Positions 24,423-32,029 of a DNA stretch of 64,000 nt are shown in pieces. The DNA is from an uncultured Sphingomonadaceae bacterium (lineage in GTDB: Bacteria; Pseudomonadota; Alphaproteobacteria; Sphingomonadales; Sphingomonadaceae). Every line of letters begins with the position of its first letter. Position 1 is the stretch's first letter. The translations under genes and the position numbers were made by a program. The stretch is taken from assembly GCA_947504025.1 (NCBI GenBank), contig CANNFX010000002.1, forward strand, positions 124,001 to 188,000. Direction: 5' to 3'. Under the pieces are notes generated by a model. It did no database searches. It worked only from the letters and a program-made list of their open reading frames with translations, and had not been told where the DNA came from.

Positions 24423-25309
24423 AGCCAAATCATGACTTTGTAGCGGAACGTCCGCTGGCACAGCATTGCGCCGAACTGATCCAGGCTGCGTTGCCGCAGC
24501 GCGATTTGCTCGCCGATGCGGCCGAACTTGCACGGGATGTTGCCGCGGAGCTGGCTAAGGGCATGCTTTCAGTCGCGAGCGGCGATGAAATTGCAATCAC
24601 TTGCAGCGAGGTTTCGCGCTCGAATACCACCGCCTTTATCAACCGTATGGGCCGGGAAATGGCGCATTGCGTCATTGCTATGGACGGCGGCGGCGCGCTG
24701 TTGTTTTCCATTGATCATAGCGCTGTGCATATTCTCACTGACCGTGCTTATGGCGGCACAGGTGAAGTGGTTGAACCGCTTCCGGTTGAATTGCCGCTTT
24801 CAGCCGATCTAACGCTGCGCCAACTAGAGGCCACATGGTGTGATGCGCTTGGACACGGCCTGCCTGCAGCAAGCACATTTGCTGTCGCTCGGCGTGGTGG
24901 TGATCTCGGCAGGCTCGATCCGTTTCGTGGGCAGGCCGATTGTGTACATTTCGACTTAGCCGTTGAACAAGAGGGGCATGCGGCATGGAACATCGCATTG
25001 TCTGCCTCGATCCGTGATCTCGAATGTCTTCTGGAATGTCATTCTCAGGCTGGTGACGAGGCTTCCGCGCTTTCGTCTGCTGTTGATCCGATGGCCGAAC
25101 CATTCGGCGACATCGTTCTGCCAGCGCGCGCCGTGCTTGCCGAAACATCCATATCGCTCGCCCGCGCATCGGGCTTGGCCGTGGGCGATACCATCCCGCT
25201 CGCCATTGCGCGTGAAGTGCCGCTGCTGATTGGCGACAGCACCGTCGCACGGGGCTCAGTCGGCATCCAGGATGACTGCGTCGCCTTACAAATTTCCTGC
25301 AAATCCTAA
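24419..25309 (+). CDS. fliM: FliM-type motor switch protein lacking the CheY-binding N-terminus
   Basis: 296 aa from a GTG (24419). The N-terminus has no EIDALL-type CheY-P binding motif and starts straight into a helical segment. The middle (FAVARRGGDLGRLDPF and flanks) is a degenerate FliM core. The C-terminal SpoA domain is visible: AEPFGDIVLPARAVLAETSI, ASGLAVGDTIPLAI, then GDSTVARGSVGIQDDCVAL. Position between fliL and fliN supports FliM. An annotator could call it a FliM/FliN-family hypothetical protein. Confidence 0.8.
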   Translation: MKPNHDFVAERPLAQHCAELIQAALPQRDLLADAAELARDVAAELAKGMLSVASGDEIAITCSEVSRSNTTAFINRMGREMAHCVIAMDGGGALLFSIDHSAVHILTDRAYGGTGEVVEPLPVELPLSADLTLRQLEATWCDALGHGLPAASTFAVARRGGDLGRLDPFRGQADCVHFDLAVEQEGHAAWNIALSASIRDLECLLECHSQAGDEASALSSAVDPMAEPFGDIVLPARAVLAETSISLARASGLAVGDTIPLAIAREVPLLIGDSTVARGSVGIQDDCVALQISCKS

Positions 25310-25330
25310 CCAATCAAAGGGACCAAGAAC

Positions 25331-25633
25331 ATGACCAAATCCGGCCTCGATCTGCTTCGTAATGTCGATGTCTGCCTGTCCGTAGAACTGGGCCGCAGCC
25401 AGATGAAATTGAGAGACATTCTCGCTCTCGGACCGGAAAGTGTGGTCCAGCTCGACCGGTTGACCGACGAATTGCTCGACGTTTTCGTCAATGGCAACCC
25501 TATCGCTAAGGGCGAGATCGTCACGCAAGGGAATCGCTTCGCGCTTAAGATTGTGGAGCTTGCAGGAGGCGAAGATGCGCCTGCCGGTCCCGTGGCCGAT
25601 ACCGTGCCCGAACGAAAGGGAGCGGCCGCATAA
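25331..25633 (+). CDS. fliN: Flagellar motor switch protein FliN
   Basis: 100 aa. The whole gene is a SpoA domain: NVDVCLSVELGRSQMKLRDI, LALGPESVVQLDRLTDELLD, VFVNGNPIAKGEIV and a FALKIVEL end, all typical of FliN. It forms the lower C ring with FliM. AAAGGGACC lies just upstream of the ATG. TAATG overlap with fliO. Confidence 0.96.
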   Translation: MTKSGLDLLRNVDVCLSVELGRSQMKLRDILALGPESVVQLDRLTDELLDVFVNGNPIAKGEIVTQGNRFALKIVELAGGEDAPAGPVADTVPERKGAAA

Positions 25634-25914
25634 TGCTCTGGTATGTTGTAAAATTGTTGCTGATGTTACCTCTGCTAGGTTTGTTCATTTGGGGCAGTCT
25701 GTGGCTAACGAAGCGGCTGCAAACTCGTATGAACACCGGCGCTCGGGAGAAATCCGCGCGGCTGCTGGAGACAACCGTCCTGTCGCCGGGCATCCGTTTG
25801 GCAGTGATTGAATTTCATGGCCGTGAAATCCTGATCGGTAGCACACGTCATGGCCTCACCCGTCTGGCTGAAGCGCCATCAGGCGTGAATTCAAGTGAGA
25901 TTGGGCATGGTTAA
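25633..25914 (+). CDS. fliO: Flagellar biosynthesis protein FliO
   Basis: 93 aa. One N-terminal membrane helix (residues 4-27) and a basic segment with EKSARLLETTVLSPGIRLAV and EFHGREILIGSTRHGLTRLA, a FliO/FliZ-like pattern. It assists FliP ring assembly at the inner membrane. Assigned by topology and its position between fliN and fliP. Overlaps fliP by 8 bases. Confidence 0.85.
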   Translation: MLWYVVKLLLMLPLLGLFIWGSLWLTKRLQTRMNTGAREKSARLLETTVLSPGIRLAVIEFHGREILIGSTRHGLTRLAEAPSGVNSSEIGHG

Positions 25915-26674
25915 TTTCAGCCTAAAATCGGGTTCCATAATGCTGCTGATCATATTGGCGATTATGCCGGAGACTGTCGCTGCACAGGCCGGTGTATCAG
26001 GCGCGCTTGATCGTGCTTTGAGCACTGCAGGCGGCGGCGAACAGGCGCCGCTCAGCCTTTCGCTCCAATTGCTGTTGGTTATGGGCCTGCTCACGATCCT
26101 GCCAGCGCTCGTGCTGATGATGACCAGCTTCACGCGTATCATCATTGTTCTTTCGATCCTCCGTCAGGCACTTGGTTTGCAGCAATCCCCGCCCAATCAG
26201 GTGCTCATCGGCCTGTCGTTGTTTTTATCCTTGTTCATCATGGCCCCAACGTTGGAGCGAGTGAACACAGCCGCTATTGAACCCTATGCGGCAGGCGATA
26301 TCGCCGCTGAACAGGCCATTGAAGCGACCGGAAACGAGTTTCATAAATTCATGATCCGCCAAACCAGACAGGCCGATCTCGCCATGTTTGCGGATATCGC
26401 CAACGTTCGGGAGTTTGATAGTCCCGAGGCGGTTCCATTTTCGATCCTGCTGCCAGCATTTGTGACTAGCGAATTGAAGACTGCATTCCAGATCGGCTTT
26501 ATGCTGTTTCTGCCGTTTTTGGTGATCGATCTGGTAGTTGCCAGTGTGCTCATGTCGCTGGGTATGATGATGCTGTCCCCCACCATTGTTTCGCTGCCGT
26601 TCAAGCTACTGCTGTTCGTTCTGATCGATGGTTGGAGCCTGTTGATGGGTTCGCTGGCAATGAGTTTTAGCTGA
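25907..26674 (+). CDS. fliP: Flagellar export gate protein FliP
   Basis: 255 aa from ATG 25907, preferred over an in-frame GTG at 25895 because the signal peptide then starts normally. Signal peptide to about AAAQAG, then LLTILPALVLMMTSFTRIII, LGLQQSPPNQVLIGLSLFL, FHKFMIRQTRQADLAMFADI and LLPAFVTSELKTAFQIGF, all hallmarks of FliP. Core of the FliPQR gate. Confidence 0.97.
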   Translation: MVNFSLKSGSIMLLIILAIMPETVAAQAGVSGALDRALSTAGGGEQAPLSLSLQLLLVMGLLTILPALVLMMTSFTRIIIVLSILRQALGLQQSPPNQVLIGLSLFLSLFIMAPTLERVNTAAIEPYAAGDIAAEQAIEATGNEFHKFMIRQTRQADLAMFADIANVREFDSPEAVPFSILLPAFVTSELKTAFQIGFMLFLPFLVIDLVVASVLMSLGMMMLSPTIVSLPFKLLLFVLIDGWSLLMGSLAMSFS

Positions 26675-26949
26675 TGCCCGATAATTCGTCTTCGCTACTC
26701 GCTCTGGCCGACCAGATGTTGTGGGTGACCGCTCTCGTGGCAGCTCCGATCCTGCTGGCTGCGCTGTCGGTGGGTCTGTTTGTCGGGGTGATACAGGCCG
26801 CGACCTCAGTGAATGAACAGACGCTGACTTTCGTCCCCAAATTGGCCGTTATGGCGCTGGTATTGGTGCTGTTTGGGGGATCGATGATGAGCCTGATCAT
26901 GGATTTCGCGACGGAGATTTTTGCCCAGATTGCGGCCATTTCCCGGTGA
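26674..26949 (+). CDS. fliQ: Flagellar export gate protein FliQ
   Basis: 91 aa with two membrane helices. LAALSVGLFVGVIQAATSVN and EQTLTFVPKLAVM match FliQ. TGATG coupling with fliP, and fliR begins inside its stop. Confidence 0.95.
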   Translation: MPDNSSSLLALADQMLWVTALVAAPILLAALSVGLFVGVIQAATSVNEQTLTFVPKLAVMALVLVLFGGSMMSLIMDFATEIFAQIAAISR

Positions 26950-27728
26950 ACGGTGTCGATCTTGGTCTGGGAGCTTGGGAAGTTAACTTGTGGCAGCTCA
27001 TCTTCATGATGACGCGGATTGGCGGGGCTTTGCTGGCCGCGCCGCTTTTCGGTGCTGCCAGCATTCCGGTGCAGATCCGTATTTCGCTTGCCGGTGCCAT
27101 TGCGATATTCATGATGGTCTGGATGCCAGTCCAAACGCCGGAAGAACTGCTGACGATGGCGGGCTTCACTGCGCTGGTTGGCGAGGCCGTGATCGGGGCG
27201 GCAATTGGCTTCACCCTTCAGCTCAGCTTCGCCGCGCCGGTGATTGCCGCAGAGCAGATTGCAGGCGGTATGGGCATGGCGATTGCCACTGCCATTGATC
27301 CCAACAGTGGCGCACAATCGGGCGCCCTGGGGCAGTACTTCACGGTCGTTCTGACGCTCGTATTCCTTGCTGTAGGCGGACATTTACTGTGGTTGCGGCT
27401 GCTGATTGAAAGCTATCAAGTCTTTCCGCCCGGGCAGGATTGGTTCGGAGCAGAGCGCGCATGGATGATTGTGAGCTTTGCAGGAGAGGTCTTTGCAACG
27501 GCGGTGGCGATTGCCTTGCCGGTGATGCTTGTCTTGTTCTGCGTTCAGCTTGTAACCGGCGTGCTCAGCCGTTCTGCCCCGTCGCTCAATCTATTCGCAC
27601 TTGGTCTTCCAGCCGGAGTACTTGCGGGCATTGGCGCTCTTATCATCGCATCGCCCTTTACCAGCGAGCAATTCGTGCGGCTATCGGCGACTGCAATTGA
27701 TCAGGTCGGACAGGTCATTGCAGGATGA
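26946..27728 (+). CDS. fliR: Flagellar export gate protein FliR
   Basis: 260 aa from a GTG (26946) overlapping the fliQ stop. Six or so membrane segments; FMMTRIGGALLAAPLFGAAS, IPVQIRISLAGAIAIFMM and AAPVIAAEQIAGGMGMAIAT are the FliR signature. Completes the FliPQR gate. Confidence 0.95.
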   Translation: MNGVDLGLGAWEVNLWQLIFMMTRIGGALLAAPLFGAASIPVQIRISLAGAIAIFMMVWMPVQTPEELLTMAGFTALVGEAVIGAAIGFTLQLSFAAPVIAAEQIAGGMGMAIATAIDPNSGAQSGALGQYFTVVLTLVFLAVGGHLLWLRLLIESYQVFPPGQDWFGAERAWMIVSFAGEVFATAVAIALPVMLVLFCVQLVTGVLSRSAPSLNLFALGLPAGVLAGIGALIIASPFTSEQFVRLSATAIDQVGQVIAG

Positions 27729-28849
27729 GTGAACAAAGTGGCGAAAAGACTTTCGCGCCCACTGATAAGCGCAAGAAGGACGCTGCCAAAAAGGGCGATG
27801 TTCTGCGCTCCAAGGAGTTGGGAACTGCGGTTGGCATCTTTGTGGGTGCGGTGTGGCTGCGTTTTGCGGGGCCATGGCTGATAGGCAGCCTCAAAGATGT
27901 CGGGCGCGCCGGTCTTAGTTTTCGCCGTGATACGATCGAGCATTTCGATCCGGGCCGTGTCATGACTGATGCACTAATCGGTATCGTGGTCCCTATCACG
28001 ACGCTGGGGTTGCTGGTGATGGCAGCGACGGTGGCATCGCAGCTGTTGTTCGGGGATGGGCGCTTCGTTGCGACAAATATGGCTCCAAAGGGTTCGCGGC
28101 TTGATCCGATCAAGGGATTGGGGCGCGTCTTTGGACCGAATGGCCTGATCGAACTCGGCAAAAGCTTGCTCAAGCTCGCATTGCTTGGCGGACTAGCCTG
28201 GTGGTGGGGCTCGTCCCATTTCACCGATGTAATCGGCTTGGGGCGAGGCGAGTTAACCGGACAACTTGGCGCGGCGTGGAAACTGATCACTGGTCTGCTG
28301 ATGGTGCTTTCAGTTGGCCTCGGTCTGATCGCGGCAGTGGATTTCCCGATTCAATGGATCCGCCGGATGGGCCGGTTAAAAATGAGCCATCAGGATATGC
28401 GTGATGAGAATAAATCCAGTGAAGGCTCTCCTGAAAAGCGTGCAGCCATCCGCCAGAAACAGCGCCAATTGGCTATGGGCGGCGTTGCCAAGGCGATGGG
28501 GCAGGCGCAGTTCGTATTGACCAATCCGACCCATTTCTCTGTCGCAATGGCTTACGATCCAGAGCTGGCCTCTGCGCCGATCGTTCTGGCCAAGGGCAGG
28601 GGCGAGAAGGCTATGGCGATCCGTGAGCTGGCGGCACAAAATAGCGTGCCGATGCTCGAATATCCGGCGCTGGCCCGCTCGGTTTACTTCACCACCCGCG
28701 AAAATCAGGTGATCCGCGCCGAGTTATATGCAGCCGTTGCCAGCATTCTGGCATTTGTCTTGTCGCTGAAGCGCGGCGAAAAACCTACCCGGCCGCGAAT
28801 AACCTTGCCACCTGGTTTGACTTTCGATGTCGAGGGCAAGCAGGTTTGA
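27725..28849 (+). CDS. flhB: Flagellar export switch protein FlhB
   Basis: 374 aa. Basic N-terminus KTFAPTDKRKKDAAKKGDVL, four membrane segments (about residues 28-215), a cytoplasmic linker with MSHQDMRDENKSSEGSPEKR, and the self-cleavage motif NPTH in FVLTNPTHFSVAMAYD. After it come APIVLAKGRGEKAMAIRELA and IPML-type EYPALARSVYFTT. The partner FlhA is not encoded next to it or elsewhere in the window. Confidence 0.97.
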   Translation: MSEQSGEKTFAPTDKRKKDAAKKGDVLRSKELGTAVGIFVGAVWLRFAGPWLIGSLKDVGRAGLSFRRDTIEHFDPGRVMTDALIGIVVPITTLGLLVMAATVASQLLFGDGRFVATNMAPKGSRLDPIKGLGRVFGPNGLIELGKSLLKLALLGGLAWWWGSSHFTDVIGLGRGELTGQLGAAWKLITGLLMVLSVGLGLIAAVDFPIQWIRRMGRLKMSHQDMRDENKSSEGSPEKRAAIRQKQRQLAMGGVAKAMGQAQFVLTNPTHFSVAMAYDPELASAPIVLAKGRGEKAMAIRELAAQNSVPMLEYPALARSVYFTTRENQVIRAELYAAVASILAFVLSLKRGEKPTRPRITLPPGLTFDVEGKQV

Positions 28850-28893
28850 TCTTCTCTTCTTAAGAAGCGGCTCGAACGGTCGTCCTGCAAGGC

Positions 28894-30324
28894 ATGGAAA
28901 CATCAACCTCTTCAATTATTGGCGCATTGGGCGGCGGAAGCGGCGTGGATATGGTCAGATTGGCCACGGATATTGCCGCAGCGCGTTTTGCAACTCGAAT
29001 CCAGCAACTTGAAAGCAAGAGCGAGCTTTTGGAGACGCGCATTTCTGCCGCATCTACGTTGCGCAGTTCGTTGTCGCAGCTTGCTTCGGCATTGGGCGAC
29101 CGGATCCGCAATGGCGATCTCGCACCCCAGACAACAATCGGCAATTCGTCGGTCGCTAGCGTTACTGCGACAAGCGGCACGAACACCGCCAATTCTTATA
29201 TGTTAGAGGTTCAGCAGCTCGCGCGATCACAGACGCTGGCCGGTAACGCATACACTTCCGGAGATGACCTGGTGGGTGAAGGTACGCTGACCTTGCGCTT
29301 TGGCGAAGTGGTCGGCGCGGGCTTCACTGAAGATACGGCGCGCGATCCAGTGGCAATTGGCGTCGCTGCAGATGCATCGCTCAATGATGTCGCCAACGCG
29401 ATAAATACCAGCGGCGCAGGCGTGACTGCGTATGTTGCCGATGGTCCATCGGGCGCGCAGCTAGTGTTTAAGGGTGAGGATGGTCTCGCCAATGGTTTCA
29501 CGGTCGAGGGTACTGGCGCGAGCGCCGGCGGCGCTACACCTGGCAGTATCGACTACCTGTCGTGGAGCCCCGCTAGCGATACTGGTGAACTTCGTCAGAG
29601 CGCGCAGGATGCCGAGTTCCTGTTCGACACGATTGCAATGACTTCATCTAACAACAAGATATCGGGCCTTCCTGGCGGATTGTCGCTCAACCTTACTGGA
29701 ACCAACGTTGGTGCGCCGACACGGATCGGTTTTTCCGAGGGTGGTGCGGCGATCAAAAATGTGATGGGTGATTTTGTCGCTGCGCTCAATGATATTGCAC
29801 TGCAGCTATCCGAAGCGGCTGATCCGCTTGGCGGGGAGCTCGGCAGCGATGCCGGTGCGCGTCGTTTGAAGCGTGAATTGTCGGGCCTTGCTGGCATTCA
29901 AGTAATGCCAAATGCAGCAGCGGGCGAGCCGCAGACGCTTGGTGACCTTGGTCTTGCCATCAACCGCGACGGCACATTTCGTCTTGACAACGAACGCCTG
30001 ACCGACACGCTTGCAGGGCAGTCCGAGGCCGCCGGAGCGATGTTTACTACTGGTCTTTACGGCGTCTTTGCGACCATTGATAAACTGGCTCGCACCATGG
30101 GATCGGCTGATGATCCCGGTACGCTGGCAGGTTCTGTCACGCGCTATACCAAATCTGTCCAGAGGATCGAAGAGCAACTCACCAAAATTGCGGATCAGCA
30201 GGCCACGCTGACCACGCGGTTGACGGCGCAGTTCGCAGCATCAGATCGCAATGTTTCAGCCTCCCAATCAACGTTGTCATTCCTGCGAAACCAGATTGCG
30301 ATCTGGAACGCAGATAACAGTTGA
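28894..30324 (+). CDS. fliD: Filament cap protein FliD (HAP2)
   Basis: 476 aa. The N-terminus has SIIGALGGGSGVDMVRLATD, FliD_N-like, then DLAPQTTIGNSSVASVTATS and YMLEVQQLARSQTLAGNAYT. The C-terminus has an IEEQLTKIADQQATLTTRLT coiled coil and LSFLRNQIAIWN. FliD sits at the filament tip and folds flagellin. Start is 44 bases after flhB without a terminator. Confidence 0.92.
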   Translation: METSTSSIIGALGGGSGVDMVRLATDIAAARFATRIQQLESKSELLETRISAASTLRSSLSQLASALGDRIRNGDLAPQTTIGNSSVASVTATSGTNTANSYMLEVQQLARSQTLAGNAYTSGDDLVGEGTLTLRFGEVVGAGFTEDTARDPVAIGVAADASLNDVANAINTSGAGVTAYVADGPSGAQLVFKGEDGLANGFTVEGTGASAGGATPGSIDYLSWSPASDTGELRQSAQDAEFLFDTIAMTSSNNKISGLPGGLSLNLTGTNVGAPTRIGFSEGGAAIKNVMGDFVAALNDIALQLSEAADPLGGELGSDAGARRLKRELSGLAGIQVMPNAAAGEPQTLGDLGLAINRDGTFRLDNERLTDTLAGQSEAAGAMFTTGLYGVFATIDKLARTMGSADDPGTLAGSVTRYTKSVQRIEEQLTKIADQQATLTTRLTAQFAASDRNVSASQSTLSFLRNQIAIWNADNS

Positions 30325-30325
30325 T

Positions 30326-30703
30326 ATGCTGACCTTATCCGATCCGGGCCGCGCTTATCGCCGAGTGCAGCGAGATGCTGCAATTTTGGGGTCGGACTCG
30401 CGTGCACTGACACTGCTTTGCTATGATGAATTTCTGGAGGCGCTTGCAAGTGCATTGCACGCTGATGCACACGAATTGACCGGATTGTTGAGGCAGGCGC
30501 TGGACAGGGCAAGCACCGCTTTGTCGGCCATTCGTGCTGGCACCGACGCTGATCATCCGATGGCCGCTGTTCTGGGTAGCATGTTTGATGCGGCCGACCG
30601 GGCAGTGCGCGGCGCGATGGTTCGTTTCCATTCGCAAAGCATAGAAGCGATCAAGGATGACTTTACCGATATTCGGGCTGCGTTGTCGGCAGTAGAGAAG
30701 TAA
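30326..30703 (+). CDS. fliS: FliS-like flagellin export chaperone
   Basis: 125 aa from ATG 30326, one base after the fliD stop; the longer frame from 30251 lies inside fliD. RAYRRVQRDAAILGSDSRAL, LTLLCYDEFLEALASAL and LGSMFDAADRAVRGAMVRFH fit a four-helix FliS fold (Y-x-E/D-x-x-x-A-L segment). Divergent from enteric FliS; position after fliD supports the call. Confidence 0.8.
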   Translation: MLTLSDPGRAYRRVQRDAAILGSDSRALTLLCYDEFLEALASALHADAHELTGLLRQALDRASTALSAIRAGTDADHPMAAVLGSMFDAADRAVRGAMVRFHSQSIEAIKDDFTDIRAALSAVEK

Positions 30704-30768
30704 TACGGAAATTAGGCGTTCGTACCTATATTGTGAGCGCTTAAATTCCAGTTGGAATTGCCGTCTTT

Positions 30769-31914
30769 ATGCATATGGAAACTTCACAAAACCACACGGC
30801 GGAACCCGCATCTGGCCTTCTCAACTGGCTTCGTTTTTCTCGAGGGCCGCAGTTCCCGGACGAAGGTGAAGACCTCGGTGAGGAGTTCGTTTCCGAGAGT
30901 GATGAGACGAATGTTTCGGGCGACCCGAGAGTCGAACTGTTGAACCGGGTCGGAGACTTTCTATTGGATAATCTTCTCGCTATCTCGGCTGAAAATTTAA
31001 CAGCTGCTCATAGTATTTGTTCCGGTAGCGACCCACAGCTTGCGCAAAAGGCCCGTTGCAGGGCCCGTTCAAAGCAGCCGATCACTCAAGAGTGGCTCGA
31101 CAGTGTGGTCAGTGGACAAGGCGAGGCAACTACTAACGAGCAATATCACGACATGATGGATCGGCTTGAAACCGATCTCGAGGCTTTCGCTGAGACCACC
31201 AAGGGCGCTTATTGTTCATCGGCTGCCTATGGCGCGCATTTGGCGCGGCATGCGTCAGAACTGGTAAATTTGCCGCCGGCGGATACGCTTGTGGCTGAAA
31301 TCGCGAATTTGACCAAAACCATGTTGGAGCGGACGCGCAGAGTAGAAGAAGAAATGCGCCGGAGTGAAACTGAGGCCGCAGGCCTAAGGCGCAGCCTTGC
31401 TGCGGCTAGGCACGACGCAGAGCTCGATCATCTAACGCAGCTACCCAATCGCCGCGCTTTCGAGGGAATTCTGGCCAAGCAATCGGAAGAGGCGAAGAAG
31501 ACAGGCTGCCCGCTCTCTTTGGCTTTTTGCGATATTGATCACTTCAAGAGGGTGAACGATTTGCACGGCCATGGCGCTGGCGACCGCGTCATTCGTGCTG
31601 TGGCTGACGCTCTCTCTCGTACTTCCGGTGATACCTGCCATGTCGCACGGCACGGCGGCGAGGAGTTTGTAATGCTGTTTGTTGGGCTGACTGCAGTTGA
31701 AGCCAAACAGAAGTTGGATGGTGTTCGCGAAAGGCTGGCCCGGAGAAATTTCGTCAATCGCGAGACCAAACAGCCGATTGGCAGCATCACATTTTCCGGT
31801 GGCGTGGTCGATGTGATCGGCTTCACAGATCCGCGCGATGCACTGGCGGCCGCAGATGGTGCATTATATCATGCTAAGGGCGCGGGGCGGAACCGGATAT
31901 TGCTTGCAAGCTAG
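30769..31914 (+). CDS. GGDEF diguanylate cyclase
   Basis: 381 aa. The C-terminal half (about residues 215-378) is a GGDEF domain: DHLTQLPNRRAFEGIL, FCDIDHFKRVNDLHGHGAGD and RHGGEEFVMLF, so the active-site GGEEF is intact. The c-di-GMP inhibitory RxxD site, expected five residues before GGEEF, reads SGDT, so product inhibition is probably lost. The N-terminal 170 aa form an unassigned helical domain followed by a coiled coil (about 180-215) with no membrane segment, so it is cytoplasmic. Lies 65 bases downstream of fliS and may link c-di-GMP to flagellar function. Confidence 0.9.
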   Translation: MHMETSQNHTAEPASGLLNWLRFSRGPQFPDEGEDLGEEFVSESDETNVSGDPRVELLNRVGDFLLDNLLAISAENLTAAHSICSGSDPQLAQKARCRARSKQPITQEWLDSVVSGQGEATTNEQYHDMMDRLETDLEAFAETTKGAYCSSAAYGAHLARHASELVNLPPADTLVAEIANLTKTMLERTRRVEEEMRRSETEAAGLRRSLAAARHDAELDHLTQLPNRRAFEGILAKQSEEAKKTGCPLSLAFCDIDHFKRVNDLHGHGAGDRVIRAVADALSRTSGDTCHVARHGGEEFVMLFVGLTAVEAKQKLDGVRERLARRNFVNRETKQPIGSITFSGGVVDVIGFTDPRDALAAADGALYHAKGAGRNRILLAS

Positions 31915-32029
31915 ATGATCGATGCCTTGATCGTGTGATTGGCGCCTCACCCTTTCGGGCGCGCTGCTTGCTCTCCTGCGTATGCCGGTTATGAATTAGC
32001 CAACAGATTCGCAAACAAGGGATATTCAC

